A DNA stretch of 64,000 bases from the NCBI RefSeq assembly GCF_014201375.1, contig NZ_JACHDZ010000003.1, forward strand, positions 372,001-436,000, read 5' to 3'. A program made the position numbers and the translations under genes. Position 1 is the first letter of the stretch. Each line of letters starts with the position of its first letter. The notes under the pieces were generated by a model. That model did not search any database. It was not told where the DNA came from and was given only the letters and a program-made list of their open reading frames with translations. The stretch is from Tunturiibacter empetritectus. Lineage in GTDB: Bacteria; Acidobacteriota; Terriglobia; Terriglobales; Acidobacteriaceae. Below are positions 36,850 to 46,784 of the stretch, piece after piece.

Positions 36850-37457
36850 AACTTGATTTAGTCCAGATCGTAGACACAGCCGTAGCCGACGCCTACCAAC
36901 GCGGAGGCCACCACCTCGTCTGCCACCCCGGCTGCTCCCAATGCTGCATCGGCGTCTTTCCCATCGCGCACGAAGACGGAGCCCGCCTCCACGAAGGCCT
37001 CGCCATACTCGAAACAACAGACCCACAACGAGCCGCACGCATCCACGCAAGAGTAGCCGAATCCCTCACACGCCTGGACCCCTGGTTCCCCGGCGACCTC
37101 ACCACCGGCATCCTCAACGAGGACCACGAAGCCGCCATCCTCTTCGAAGAGTTCGCCAACGACGAGCCCTGCCCCGTCCTCGACCCCGACCACGGCACCT
37201 GCGACCTCTACGAGCACCGCCCCATCCTCTGCCGCACCTTCGGCCCACCCATGCGCAGCGAAGGCGACAACGGCGAAGTCAACCTCGCCACCTGCGAGCT
37301 CTGCTTCATCCACGCCACCACGCAAGAAATAGCCGCCTGCGAACTCGACCCCACCATCCCCGCGCAAGAAGAAGCCAGCAACCAGGCCTTCAACGCCGCC
37401 CACCACCTCCACGGCCAAACCCTCATCGCCTACGCCTTACGCAAGCAGCAACCCTGA
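36846..37457 (+). CDS. YkgJ-family Cys-cluster protein
   Basis: A 203-residue protein with a putative zinc or Fe-S site: CHPGCSQCC near the N-terminus, PCPVLDPDHGTCDLYEHRPILCRTFG in the middle and CELCF later. This is the YkgJ/UPF0153 pattern (CxxxCxxCC...CxxYxxRPxxCR). Function is not established for the family. ATG overlaps the previous stop by 4 bp. Confidence 0.88.
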   Translation: MKLDLVQIVDTAVADAYQRGGHHLVCHPGCSQCCIGVFPIAHEDGARLHEGLAILETTDPQRAARIHARVAESLTRLDPWFPGDLTTGILNEDHEAAILFEEFANDEPCPVLDPDHGTCDLYEHRPILCRTFGPPMRSEGDNGEVNLATCELCFIHATTQEIAACELDPTIPAQEEASNQAFNAAHHLHGQTLIAYALRKQQP

Positions 37458-37542
37458 ATGCAGCACCCCGCCATTCGCTCTTATCAGTCTTTCATCCCTT
37501 GATCACCGTTACGCCTTCCACCCCATCGGCGATAATCATTCT

Positions 37543-38160
37543 GTGCCCCAGCCCCTCCACCCCGAAGCCCCAACCAACATCACCCTCGCCGTCACCGGAG
37601 CCAGTGGCAGCATCTACGCCGCCGAGATCCTCCGCGCCCTCGCCGCCGACGACCGCGTCACCAAAATCAACTTCGTAGCCTCCGACAGCGCCCTCCGCGT
37701 CTTCGCCGAAGAGCTCAACCTCAGCGGCCGCAACGACCTCGCCGAAAAGCTCCTCGGCGCCCCCTGCCCCAAGCTCCAGCAGCACGCCGAAACCGACATC
37801 GGAGCCAACATCGCCAGCGGCAGCTACCCCACCAACGCGATGATCGTCCTCCCCTGCTCCATGGGTACCCTCGCCTCCATCGCCAACGGCCTCGCGCAAA
37901 ACCTCATCCACCGCGCCGCCGACGTCTGCCTCAAAGAAAATCGCCCCCTCATCCTCTGCATTCGCGAGACGCCCTTCAACCGCATCCACATCCGCAACAT
38001 GCAGCTAGCCTCCGACGCCGGAGCCACCATCTTCCCTGCCATCCCCACCCTCTACAACCACCCGCGGAGCACCCAGGAGATGGCCCGCAACTTCGTCCAC
38101 CGAGTCCTCGCCCACATCGGTCTGCCCCAACCCACCGCCTACCAGTGGCAACCTGACTAA
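37543..38160 (+). CDS. ubiX: flavin prenyltransferase UbiX
   Basis: Makes prenylated FMN, the cofactor of UbiD-type decarboxylases. The 205-residue product has AVTGASGSIYAAEILRAL with the FMN/phosphate Ser, the ASGSYPTNAMIVLPCSMGTLASIANG block, and RPLILCIRETPFNRIHIRNM with the conserved Arg and Glu. The start is GTG at 37543; no UbiD gene is seen here. The gene ends just before the long inverted repeat. Confidence 0.95.
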   Translation: MPQPLHPEAPTNITLAVTGASGSIYAAEILRALAADDRVTKINFVASDSALRVFAEELNLSGRNDLAEKLLGAPCPKLQQHAETDIGANIASGSYPTNAMIVLPCSMGTLASIANGLAQNLIHRAADVCLKENRPLILCIRETPFNRIHIRNMQLASDAGATIFPAIPTLYNHPRSTQEMARNFVHRVLAHIGLPQPTAYQWQPD

Positions 38161-38165
38161 AACAT

Positions 38166-38359
38166 TGTCCTGCCGGACGGGCCTCCTGCGCGGAGGGCGG
38201 TCACTTCGTGACGTAAATACCGATCGAGGCAGGGTAAACCTCTAAGGTCCTCCAGCTGGTCGGCACAATTTCTCTACCGACCAACGGGAGGACCATCCGA
38301 AGGGGTACACAAGTCACGAAGTGACCGCCCTCCGCGCAGGAGGGCCGTCCGGCAGGACA
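38166..38359. repeat. 194-bp inverted-repeat element between convergent genes
   Basis: Arms of 47 bp (38166-38212 and 38313-38359) are inverted with one mismatch. Inside, GGTCCTCC (38246-38253) pairs with GGAGGACC (38287-38294), and GGTCGG (38258-38263) with CCGACC (38277-38282), giving a nested hairpin. It fills almost the whole gap between ubiX and the alpha/beta hydrolase, so it can act as a two-way transcript end; its size fits a MITE or a structured RNA. Confidence 0.88.
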
Positions 38360-38363
38360 GTTT

Positions 38364-39317
38364 CTAAAAATACCCCGCAGCAAACGTCCGACCACCCCCA
38401 CGCATAGGCGGCTGCGACCGCAAAAACTCCACCGTCCCCTCAATCACCGGCTTAGCGCACTCCGCAGGAGCCAGATGCCCGCACCCCTCCACAACATCCA
38501 GCACCGACTGCGGCACCCCCTTATGAATCGCCTCGCCCGACGCCAGCGGGATCAACTCATCCTGCGCGCCCCAGACAATCAACATCGGCTGCGAGATATC
38601 ATGCAGACGAAAGTCCAGCAGATCGCGCCCACCGATCATCGAAGCCGTACTCCGATTCACCACCCACGCATTCCCCTGCAGCTTCCGTACCATCGCCTCC
38701 GCCGCAAAGTCCGGAATCACTCGAGGCTTCGGCGTAAGAATCGCGATCAACTTCTTCACCCCAGCCGGATCGCTCGGAGTAAACAACTCCGGCCCAAACG
38801 TAGCCGGAAAATATAACCCCGCGCTGTCATACACAATCAGCCGGTCCACCATCTCCGGATGATCGAGGGCAAGCTTCATCGCCACCCATCCGCCCATCGA
38901 CCAGCCACCCACATCAGCCCGCGAAACATGCACCGCGTGCATGAACTGAGCCACCGTCTGCTCCTCGAGCGAGATCGAGTAACTCACATCCGGCTTAGGC
39001 GATCTGCCATACCCCAGCAGATCCGGCACATACACATGAAATCCCTGCGCCGCCAGCGGAGGAATCATCACCCCCCAATCTTCCCCCCGCGCCCCCAGCC
39101 CATGCACCAGCACCAGAGGAGTCCCATCCGCAGCGCCCGCCTCAAAGTAATGAAGCCTATACCCTCCAGCTTCGATGTAGTCGCTCTTCACACCCTGGCG
39201 CCAAAGATGAAATCGAGTATGCTGATCCGCAAACCAAAGCGGATACCTGTAAAAGGCCAGCCCAACCGCCGCGGCCAAAAGCAAAACAACAACCAGAACG
39301 CGCAGTGCAAGCTTCAT
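38364..39317 (-). CDS. alpha/beta hydrolase, membrane-anchored or exported
   Basis: A 317-residue alpha/beta-hydrolase with an N-terminal hydrophobic anchor (about residues 5-22). LVLVHGLGARGEDW forms the oxyanion region, GGWSMGGWVA holds the nucleophile Ser, LIVWGAQDELIP the Asp, and VEGCGHLAPAE the His. Esterase, C-C hydrolase or haloperoxidase-like functions are possible. Confidence 0.88.
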   Translation of the reverse strand: MKLALRVLVVVLLLAAAVGLAFYRYPLWFADQHTRFHLWRQGVKSDYIEAGGYRLHYFEAGAADGTPLVLVHGLGARGEDWGVMIPPLAAQGFHVYVPDLLGYGRSPKPDVSYSISLEEQTVAQFMHAVHVSRADVGGWSMGGWVAMKLALDHPEMVDRLIVYDSAGLYFPATFGPELFTPSDPAGVKKLIAILTPKPRVIPDFAAEAMVRKLQGNAWVVNRSTASMIGGRDLLDFRLHDISQPMLIVWGAQDELIPLASGEAIHKGVPQSVLDVVEGCGHLAPAECAKPVIEGTVEFLRSQPPMRGGGRTFAAGYF

Positions 39318-39334
39318 AGCCAGGTCATCTCCAC

Positions 39335-39985
39335 TTACAGCTTCAGAGGCTTGCCAAACTCTTCTCCAAACACCGTATGTCCTATCTCAAACCGTCCGCC
39401 ATCGAACTTGTCCGGGCCCTTGGCATGTCCAATCGCCAGCAACGCCACCACCCAATAGCTCAGCGGCAGCCGCAACACCTCATGCACTTTGTCCTGTTCG
39501 AACCCTTCCATCGGTGCGGTGTCGTATCCCATCACCTCCGCCATCAGCATCATGTGCGTAAACGCCAGCATCACCTGCTTGTTCAGCCATGCCTGCATCT
39601 GCCCGCTGCTAAAGCTCGACATATAGTTCGGCACGCTGCTCTGTGCCTGCGCTGCGTAGCTCTCCGGCATCCCGCCCTTGCGCCCCTTCTCCAGCACCAG
39701 GTCCAGATCCTTGCGCCACCCATCCGTATCGCCGCAGGCCACAATCACCGCCGACGCCTCTTCCACCTTGCCCTGGTTATAACTCGCCCCACGCAGCTTC
39801 TTCTTCTGCTCCGCCGACTGCACCACCACAAACCGCCAGGGCTGAAGGTTATATCCGCTCGGTGCATGCAGGCCGGCATCGAGAATCTGCCGCAGATCCT
39901 CCGCAGGAATCGGCACACTATCAAAACTCGGTGTCGCCCTGCGCTCTTGAATTGCCTGGCTCAGCGTCTTTTTATTTTTTGTCAT
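39335..39985 (-). CDS. nitroreductase-family oxidoreductase
   Basis: A 216-residue FMN-dependent reductase: ERRATPSFDSVPIP (phosphate-binding Arg), APSGYNLQPWRFVVV (FMN contact) and GYDTAPMEGFE. The start at ATG 39985 gives the usual short N-terminus. It lies 17 bp upstream of the hydrolase gene on the same strand, so both likely form an operon. Electron acceptor unknown. Confidence 0.92.
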   Translation of the reverse strand: MTKNKKTLSQAIQERRATPSFDSVPIPAEDLRQILDAGLHAPSGYNLQPWRFVVVQSAEQKKKLRGASYNQGKVEEASAVIVACGDTDGWRKDLDLVLEKGRKGGMPESYAAQAQSSVPNYMSSFSSGQMQAWLNKQVMLAFTHMMLMAEVMGYDTAPMEGFEQDKVHEVLRLPLSYWVVALLAIGHAKGPDKFDGGRFEIGHTVFGEEFGKPLKL

Positions 39986-40152
39986 TGTTCTCTTTCTCGT
40001 CCCTATCAATAGAGTGACAGTTTTACCTGGAAGGTGAGTCTTGGTCCGGCGCATTCTTTTCCGTGCCGCTAAAACGATTCTCAAGATATCACTACCCAGT
40101 CAACCGCCGGGAGAAGATCAAAAAAATGGACCCCAGCGAGCCCTTCATCCGC

Positions 40153-41166
40153 TCAATGAATCTGGCTCATCGCCTGCTCCGTCGCAAAGGGATTCTGTCC
40201 AGCGACCTCCGCAATCATCCACACTCCATGAAACGGCTTCCTCAACTCCGGATAAGCCGCCACCAGCGCTGCCATCGCATCCGCGTTGCGCTTCCGTGCG
40301 GCAGCCGCATCGCCAAGCTCGTCCACCTTCAGGTGCGCCGTCACATCCACCTTGTCGTTCCCCAAAGAGTCATCCACGCCAAGCGCAGTAAACCGGTACT
40401 CTGCACCATCTGCACCCTTCACCACCAGTGGCGACTCAGCACTCACGCCCTCCGACAACGCAGGTGGAGCAACAGCCGTCTGCTCAGCCTTCAACTTCTC
40501 AAGATGCGTACTCTGAATAAAATTCGTCGGCCGCAGCAGATTCTCGGCCTGCTGATAGTAGAGCCACGCATTCCAACGTTCCTTCTGCATCGTCATCTGC
40601 CGCGCCTGCGTCCAGTACCACAGCCCATCATGACCCGCCGCCAGCAAAGGCTTCGGATAAAACCCCGCCATCACCCACTGCCCCTGATCCTGCCGCAGTA
40701 AAAACGACAGCCGCCACGGCGCGCTGCCATCCGCGACATCCACAATCGCAAATCCATACCGCCCAGGAGCCAGCCCCGAGATAACAAAATCCGCCTCAGC
40801 TACCGACTTATTCAGCGAGCAGAAAAACTGCGCATCCGGCACCGACCCATCCGCCGCCCGCTTCAGCTGCGTTCCATCCAGCAGATACACCTGCTCCACC
40901 TTCAATGTGCCGCCCTTCACATGCGCAGAAGTACTTCCAACAACATCTCCAATGCCGCCAAAGTCCTTCGCATACTCAGCCGCCGTAGCCGCACGCAGAC
41001 CACTCACATCCCCGGCCTGCACCTTGGCCGCCAGCCCACGCGCCGCAGCAGCTAAAGCCTCCCGCTCAGCCCCCGTCATCTGCGACTGCGTCGTGCACAC
41101 CTCAGCCGACGCCACCCCTCCCACCAACAGACCCACCGCCAGCAATCCAGTCTTCCATCTCATCAT
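40153..41166 (-). CDS. exported protein, unknown
   Basis: A 337-residue protein with a signal peptide (about residues 1-22, cut at ASAE) and cysteines at the mature start and in the middle. The middle has FVISGLAPGRYGFAIVDV and WVMAGFYPKPLLAAGHDG; the C-terminal part ends with GVWMIAEVAGQNPF. I recognise no family; it looks like an acidobacterial periplasmic protein. Two near-identical 17-bp direct repeats lie 26 bp upstream. Confidence 0.65.
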   Translation of the reverse strand: MMRWKTGLLAVGLLVGGVASAEVCTTQSQMTGAEREALAAAARGLAAKVQAGDVSGLRAATAAEYAKDFGGIGDVVGSTSAHVKGGTLKVEQVYLLDGTQLKRAADGSVPDAQFFCSLNKSVAEADFVISGLAPGRYGFAIVDVADGSAPWRLSFLLRQDQGQWVMAGFYPKPLLAAGHDGLWYWTQARQMTMQKERWNAWLYYQQAENLLRPTNFIQSTHLEKLKAEQTAVAPPALSEGVSAESPLVVKGADGAEYRFTALGVDDSLGNDKVDVTAHLKVDELGDAAAARKRNADAMAALVAAYPELRKPFHGVWMIAEVAGQNPFATEQAMSQIH

Positions 41167-41192
41167 CACGCCCTATCAGCCTGTCGCGTCCA

Positions 41193-41227
41193 TCGAGCAC
41201 TCAGAGAAACTCGAGCACTCAAAGAAA
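41193..41227. repeat. 17-bp direct repeat pair, spacing 18 bp
   Basis: TCGAGCACTCAGAGAAA (41193-41209) and TCGAGCACTCAAAGAAA (41211-41227) differ by one base. They lie just upstream of the minus-strand gene ending at 40153, where a two-site binding protein could sit. Confidence 0.6.
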
Positions 41228-41334
41228 TCAGATGCCCGATTCGAGACCCGCGAAAGTCATCCTCAGTCTACAGCCACTCTCCCAAATCCAGACAGTGCCA
41301 TAGCCGCAGAAAACGGCCACCAGCGACAGACACG

Positions 41335-42282
41335 CTACATAGGAAAACAATCGAGGTCATTCGCAAACACGATCGGACCATCAAAGCGCCGCCGTATCTC
41401 GGTCATGCTCTCCTCCTCTTTCCCCAGCGTTCGCAGCATCCGGTGAGAGAGCACCAGCTTCTTCACATGAGCATTCCCCGCGGTCATTCCGATCACAGAC
41501 GGTGGCATATGCAGTCGTCTCTCCACTCCAGTCGCGCCTTCAGGAACAGCGTTATGGGCCACCAACAAATCCGCATTCATAGCCAGCCGCGTCAGCCCCT
41601 CGCCTTCGCCGTTTGTATCGCCGCTAAAGACGATGCGCTTGCCACCGATATCCACTCTCCACGCCAACGCAGGAACCTGGCCATGAATCACGCGTACCGC
41701 ATACACCACCACGGCGCCGCTCCGAAACACAAGCGCCGGCTCCGCTCCCGCCACAACGTTATGCGGTTGCAACTGGTAACTCCCCCCAGTGCCCGGCTCC
41801 ACGAGTTCACTCAAGTAGCGAAACGCGCCGTGAGGATCGCTGAACATATCACGGACAAACTCCGTTGTGGACGGCATGAAATCGTTTCCAGGAGGACCAA
41901 AGACCGGCAACGCGCGCCTTCGGTCTTCAAACCACGACGAAAAAATCAACGCAGGAAAGTCACTGCTGTGATCGACATGAAAGTGGCTGAAGAGAAACAC
42001 ATCCGGTTGCGACATCTGCGCCCCGCTCTCCCCAAATCGAAGCGCACTCCCACCCCCTGCATCGAGGATCACTCTCGCCCTGCCGTCCTGCCAGATCAGA
42101 TAGCTCGTCGACGCTCGTTTAGCCTGCGACTCTGGTCCGCCCGACCCAAGCACCTGCACCGCCAAACCCGTAGAACCGCAGGACTGTGCCGTAGCAGACA
42201 CAAAACCGCAGACCAGGCCACACAAACCGAGAAGCAGCAGACCTCTTACCCGAACCTGCACCCACTGGCGATCCAATCGCAT
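41335..42282 (-). CDS. MBL-fold metallo-hydrolase, exported
   Basis: A 315-residue metallo-beta-lactamase-fold protein close to ribonuclease Z/arylsulfatase-like enzymes. A signal peptide covers about residues 1-33. FSHFHVDHSSDF is the HxHxDH metal site, VFSGDTNGEGEG has the bridging Asp, and VLSHRM supplies a late His. VQVLGSGGPES at the start is typical. The start at ATG 42282 gives the signal peptide; the frame extends upstream without one. Confidence 0.88.
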   Translation of the reverse strand: MRLDRQWVQVRVRGLLLLGLCGLVCGFVSATAQSCGSTGLAVQVLGSGGPESQAKRASTSYLIWQDGRARVILDAGGGSALRFGESGAQMSQPDVFLFSHFHVDHSSDFPALIFSSWFEDRRRALPVFGPPGNDFMPSTTEFVRDMFSDPHGAFRYLSELVEPGTGGSYQLQPHNVVAGAEPALVFRSGAVVVYAVRVIHGQVPALAWRVDIGGKRIVFSGDTNGEGEGLTRLAMNADLLVAHNAVPEGATGVERRLHMPPSVIGMTAGNAHVKKLVLSHRMLRTLGKEEESMTEIRRRFDGPIVFANDLDCFPM

Positions 42283-42444
42283 GGCCCGAGCATACGCCGT
42301 CCCAAAACCGCAGGAAAACACAAGCGGTCCCGCTGGTTTTGACAGAAGAGTGACTCTCCCACCTTCATTCCGCGATAATCTATGGAGGGCAGTCCGTATC
42401 CGCTGCCGATAACGTTGCCCCACAACAGAGCGTCCTACCACTAC

Positions 42445-43194
42445 ATGCAAAGCACGGCGCCAATTCGCTTCCTCACCTCCGCCAGCTTCGCCCTCTCCGC
42501 TCTGCTGTCGGCCCAGATCGCCACCCCGGCCCCGCAGGCCACACCCTCACTCCAGTCAGTGTCCACCCTGCCGCCCACGGCCCCGACCAGCGCACCCGCG
42601 CCGCTCACTCCAGCCGCGCCACTCACGCCAGCCCTGCCTCTCACGCCCGCCCAGGAACAGCCAAAGCACGCCCAGGTCACCCTCGCCAACGGCATCCTCT
42701 CCGTCACCGCCGACAACTCCAGCCTCAATCAGATCCTCCGTCAAATCTCCCACGAGACCGGCATCAAGATCATAGGAGGCGTCGTAGACGAGCGTGTCTT
42801 CGGCAAATACGGCCCCGACGCACCCAGTCAGATACTGGCCGAGTTGCTCGACGGCACCGGCAGCAACATACTCCTCGTAGCACGCGAGGGTGCCACCCCG
42901 GCACAGCTCATCCTCACCCCTCGCCAGGGTGGTCCCACACCGCCCAACCCCAACGCGCAGGCATTCGATGACAAGTCCGACACCGAAGAGGCTCAACCAG
43001 CACCAGAGCAGCCCCCACCCTCCGCCGAACCACCTTCCGCCCGAAACAGCACGGTCCCGCCCATCACCCCGGCCGAACCAGCTTCAGCAGCTCCAACCGA
43101 CGGGTCCCAGCCGGAGTCCCCCAATGGCGTCAAAACGCCCCAGCAGATCTTCGAGCAGCTCCAGCGCCTCCGCCAGACAGCTCCACCGCAATAG
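42445..43194 (+). CDS. exported Pro/Ala-rich protein with secretin-N-like segment
   Basis: A 249-residue protein with a signal region (about residues 1-25), a Pro/Ala/Thr repeat (APLTPAAPLTPALPLTPA) and a short folded part, VTADNSSLNQILRQISHETG. That part resembles the STN/secretin N-terminal domain of type II/III secretins and PilQ-like proteins. A second Pro/Glu-rich tail follows. The ATG at 42445 begins a proper signal. Likely periplasmic; exact function unknown. Confidence 0.65.
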   Translation: MQSTAPIRFLTSASFALSALLSAQIATPAPQATPSLQSVSTLPPTAPTSAPAPLTPAAPLTPALPLTPAQEQPKHAQVTLANGILSVTADNSSLNQILRQISHETGIKIIGGVVDERVFGKYGPDAPSQILAELLDGTGSNILLVAREGATPAQLILTPRQGGPTPPNPNAQAFDDKSDTEEAQPAPEQPPPSAEPPSARNSTVPPITPAEPASAAPTDGSQPESPNGVKTPQQIFEQLQRLRQTAPPQ

Positions 43195-43255
43195 CATTTC
43201 AATGTGTGATTGAACCTCAAACAGACCGCGACTGTCAGCCCTTCTGCAGCGCCGC

Positions 43256-43429
43256 CTAGCTCTTCAAAACCTGCACCGCAGCCGTCACCTGACGAGCAGC
43301 ATTCCCAGCGATCTGACGCGCATGCATCTGGAACGCGCTAAACATTGCAATACAGACTCCGTAAGCCACTAGAACGCCCACCGCCAACGAAGCCAACACC
43401 GCAGACACCAACACAATCGACGAATTCAC
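43256..43429 (-). CDS. small single-pass membrane protein, unknown
   Basis: A 57-residue protein starting with GTG after GGAGGAGTGGGT. One long hydrophobic helix (SIVLVSAVLASLAVGVLVAY, then CIAMF) is followed by a polar, slightly basic tail with RQIAGNAARQVTAAVQVLKS. It sits between the secretin-like protein and uvrA. The strong Shine-Dalgarno supports it. Confidence 0.55.
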   Translation of the reverse strand: MNSSIVLVSAVLASLAVGVLVAYGVCIAMFSAFQMHARQIAGNAARQVTAAVQVLKS

Positions 43430-43673
43430 ACCCACTCCTCCGATTTACAGGCTGCCGGCCCTTTCCGCCGGCAACAAGACTTTTACATCGTCGCTATTGT
43501 TACAAACTTCCGTGGGATTACAATGACCCGAAAGTCAAGGTTATTGCACCTTCGGATACATCTTTCCCATTCCGGGGTTGCCCCGATCCAAACCGCCCTT
43601 CCCGCCCCAACAAAATCTCTCCCTCAAAATGCCGTATTCTAGAGACTTGGCCGAACCTCGCCATAGACATCTC

Positions 43674-46600
43674 ATGGGCATTACACACATCACCGTCCGC
43701 GGCGCTCGCCAGCACAATCTGCGCAACGTCGACGTCAGCATTCCGCGCAACACCCTCACCGTCGTCACCGGCCTCTCCGGCTCCGGCAAGAGCTCCCTCG
43801 CCTTCGACACCATCTACGCCGAAGGCCAACGCCGTTACGTGGAGACCTTATCGGCCTACGCCAGACAATTCTTAGATCAGATGGAGCGCCCTGACGTCGA
43901 CGCCATCGACGGCCTCTCCCCCGCCATCTCCATCGAGCAGAAAACCACCTCCCGCAGCCCTCGCTCCACCGTCGGCACCATCACAGAAATCTACGACTAC
44001 CTCCGCCTCCTCTACGCCAGCGTAGGCCAACCCCACTGCCCCAACTGCCACCGCCCCATCACCCGCCAGTCCGCCGAGCAGATCGTCGAACGCATCGCCA
44101 GCCTCTCCCCCGGCGAACGCATTACCGTCTACGCCCCCATCGTCCGCGGCCGCAAGGGCGAGTTCCGCGAAGAGCTCGAAGCCCTCGACCAGCAAGGCTT
44201 CCGCGCCCGCATCGACGGCGAGATGACCGAGCTCACCGAGGGCATGCGCCTCGAAAAACGAAAAAACCACACCATCGAAGCCATCGTCGACCGCATCATC
44301 CTCAAGCCCCTCCCACCCGACAACACCACTGCAGCCCTAGCCAACGCGGCACCCAAGTACGACACCCGCCGCCTCGAAACCAGCGTAGCCAAAGCCCTCC
44401 AGATGGCCAACGGCCTCGTCCTCATCGCCATCCACGGCATGGACGAAACCCTCTACTCCTCCTCCATGGCCTGCCCCGACTGCGGCATCAACGTCCCCCG
44501 CCTCGAGCCGCGCAGCTTCTCCTTCAATTCCAACTACGGCGCCTGCCCCAACTGCCACGGCCTCGGCAGCATCTATGACTTCGACCCCGCCAAGACCATC
44601 ACCGACTGGTCCAAGCCCCTGCTCGACGGCGCCATGGGCCCTGGCAGCGGCTCCGCGTACCTCCTCCGCCTCATCAAGCTCTTCGCCGAAAAGACCAAGA
44701 TCAACATCAAGCTCCCCTTCGAAGACCTCACCACCGAACAACAAAATCTCTTCCTCTACGGCCCCCCGCGCAGCGAAGCCGGACGCACCGGCTTCCACGG
44801 CATCTTCAACTACCTCCGCACCAACCTCGAAGACACCAAATCCGAGGGCTACCGCGAGTACATGATGCAGTACATGTCCGCGACCATCTGCCCCGTCTGC
44901 AAGGGCCGCCGACTCCGCCCCGAGTCCCTCGCCGTCACAGTCAACGGCGCCTCCATAGCCGACTTCACCGGCCTTCCCCTGGTCCGCGCCCTCGACGCCG
45001 CCCGCAACATGAACTTCACCGGCCGCGACCGCATCATCGCCGACCGCCTCCAGCGCGAGATCATCGAGCGCCTGGAGTTCCTCAACGCCGTCGGCCTCGG
45101 CTACCTCGCCCTCGACCGCAGCGCCGCCACCCTCTCCGGCGGTGAAGGCCAGCGCATCCGCCTCGCCACCCAGATCGGCTCCCGTCTCCGCGGCGTCCTC
45201 TACGTCCTCGACGAGCCCTCCATCGGCCTCCACCAGCGCGACAACCAGCGCCTCATCAACGCCCTCGAAGACCTCCGCGACCTCGGCAACACCGTCCTCG
45301 TCGTCGAGCACGATGAAGACACCATCCGCAAAGCCGACTACGTCCTCGACCTCGGCCCCGGCGCAGGAAAAAACGGCGGCCTCCTCATCGCTGACGGCAC
45401 CCCCCAACAAATAATGGACAACCCAGCGTCCATCACCGGCCAGTACCTCGCCGGCAAAATCGAAATCGTAGCCCGCACCAACCCACGCGAACTCACCGGC
45501 AACTGGATCACTGTCGAAGACGCCCACTCCCACAACCTGCAGAACGTCACCGCCCACTTCCCCCTCGGCGTCATGACCGTCATCACAGGAGTGAGCGGCA
45601 GCGGAAAATCCACCCTAGTCAACGACATCCTCTACCGCTCGCTAGCAAAGGAACTCTACGGCTCCCGCGAAGAACCCGGCCAGCACGGCAAGGTCATCGG
45701 CATCGACCAGCTAGACAAAGTAATCCAAATAGACCAATCCCCAATTGGCCGCACCCCACGCAGCAATCCTGCTACCTATACAGGAGTGTTCACGGCGATA
45801 AGAGATCTCTTCGCCATGCTCCCCGAGTCGCGCGAGCGAGGCTACAAACCCGGACGCTTCTCCTTCAACGTCCAGGGTGGACGCTGCGAAGCCTGCCAGG
45901 GCGAAGGCCAGCGTCGCATCGAGATGAACTTCCTCCCCGACGTCTACGTCCTCTGCGAAGTATGCAACGGACGTCGTTACAATCAAGAGACCCTCTCCGT
46001 CAAATTCAACGGCTACTCCATCGCCGACCTGCTCGACCTCCCCATCGCCGACGCCGTCCCGATCCTGAAAGACATCCCTACCGTAAACATCAAGCTCCAA
46101 ACTCTCGTCGACGTAGGACTCGGCTACATCCATCTCGGCCAGTCCGCCACCACGCTCTCCGGCGGCGAAGCCCAGCGCATGAAGCTCGCCCGCGAACTAA
46201 GCAAGCGCCAGACCGGCCGCACCCTCTACCTCCTCGACGAGCCCACCACCGGCCTCCACTTCGACGACGTGCGCAAGCTCCTCGAAGTCCTCCACCGGTT
46301 AACCGACCTCGGCAACACCGTCATCATCATCGAGCACAATCTCGACATCATCCGCAACGCCGACTACATCCTCGACATGGGCCCCGAGGGCGGCGAAGGC
46401 GGCGGCCGCATCATCGCCCACGGCACGCCCGAGCAGATCGCCACCGTCGCCGCCTCCCACACCGGCAGCTTCCTAGCCCGCTACTACGCCTCGCACGCTT
46501 CCAACTTCGCCAGCCGCAACGGCACCAGCCACGCCGGCCCCCAACCCACACACATCGCCGCCGCCCCTGACGCGATCAAACACCTAAAAGCCAAATTCAT

Positions 46601-46784
46601 CGCGCCCGAGAAGAAGACCGGTCTCGCCAAAGCCAGCGCCAGCAAGCCCGAGGAGAGATCCCCCAAAAGCATCAAGCCAAAACCTGCAAAGAAGTCCACA
46701 ATAAGCAAAGCAGCAAATCAAAAAGAATCGGCACCGAAGAAAGAACCCGCCTCAAAGCCCGTCCCAAGCACGAAAAAAGCATGA
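43674..46784 (+). CDS. uvrA: excinuclease ABC subunit A with basic C-terminal tail
   Basis: DNA-damage recognition ATPase of nucleotide-excision repair. The ORF has two ABC domains: the first with [16 protein letters not shown] (Walker A) and CPDCG/CPNC zinc ligands, then [16 protein letters not shown] and DEPSIGLH. The second has [15 protein letters not shown], the CEACQGEG zinc motif, [16 protein letters not shown] and [11 protein letters not shown]. The usual start [15 protein letters not shown] sets ATG 43674. The normal protein ends near residue 940; here about 95 extra residues follow, ending with a Lys/Ala/Ser/Pro-rich tail ([14 protein letters not shown]). Confidence 0.96.
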   Translation: MGITHITVRGARQHNLRNVDVSIPRNTLTVVTGLSGSGKSSLAFDTIYAEGQRRYVETLSAYARQFLDQMERPDVDAIDGLSPAISIEQKTTSRSPRSTVGTITEIYDYLRLLYASVGQPHCPNCHRPITRQSAEQIVERIASLSPGERITVYAPIVRGRKGEFREELEALDQQGFRARIDGEMTELTEGMRLEKRKNHTIEAIVDRIILKPLPPDNTTAALANAAPKYDTRRLETSVAKALQMANGLVLIAIHGMDETLYSSSMACPDCGINVPRLEPRSFSFNSNYGACPNCHGLGSIYDFDPAKTITDWSKPLLDGAMGPGSGSAYLLRLIKLFAEKTKINIKLPFEDLTTEQQNLFLYGPPRSEAGRTGFHGIFNYLRTNLEDTKSEGYREYMMQYMSATICPVCKGRRLRPESLAVTVNGASIADFTGLPLVRALDAARNMNFTGRDRIIADRLQREIIERLEFLNAVGLGYLALDRSAATLSGGEGQRIRLATQIGSRLRGVLYVLDEPSIGLHQRDNQRLINALEDLRDLGNTVLVVEHDEDTIRKADYVLDLGPGAGKNGGLLIADGTPQQIMDNPASITGQYLAGKIEIVARTNPRELTGNWITVEDAHSHNLQNVTAHFPLGVMTVITGVSGSGKSTLVNDILYRSLAKELYGSREEPGQHGKVIGIDQLDKVIQIDQSPIGRTPRSNPATYTGVFTAIRDLFAMLPESRERGYKPGRFSFNVQGGRCEACQGEGQRRIEMNFLPDVYVLCEVCNGRRYNQETLSVKFNGYSIADLLDLPIADAVPILKDIPTVNIKLQTLVDVGLGYIHLGQSATTLSGGEAQRMKLARELSKRQTGRTLYLLDEPTTGLHFDDVRKLLEVLHRLTDLGNTVIIIEHNLDIIRNADYILDMGPEGGEGGGRIIAHGTPEQIATVAASHTGSFLARYYASHASNFASRNGTSHAGPQPTHIAAAPDAIKHLKAKFIAPEKKTGLAKASASKPEERSPKSIKPKPAKKSTISKAANQKESAPKKEPASKPVPSTKKA

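Noticed and set aside
38201-38443. 80-codon minus-strand frame across the inverted repeat
   Set aside because: Runs through the palindrome arms and has no conserved content; the DNA structure explains it better.
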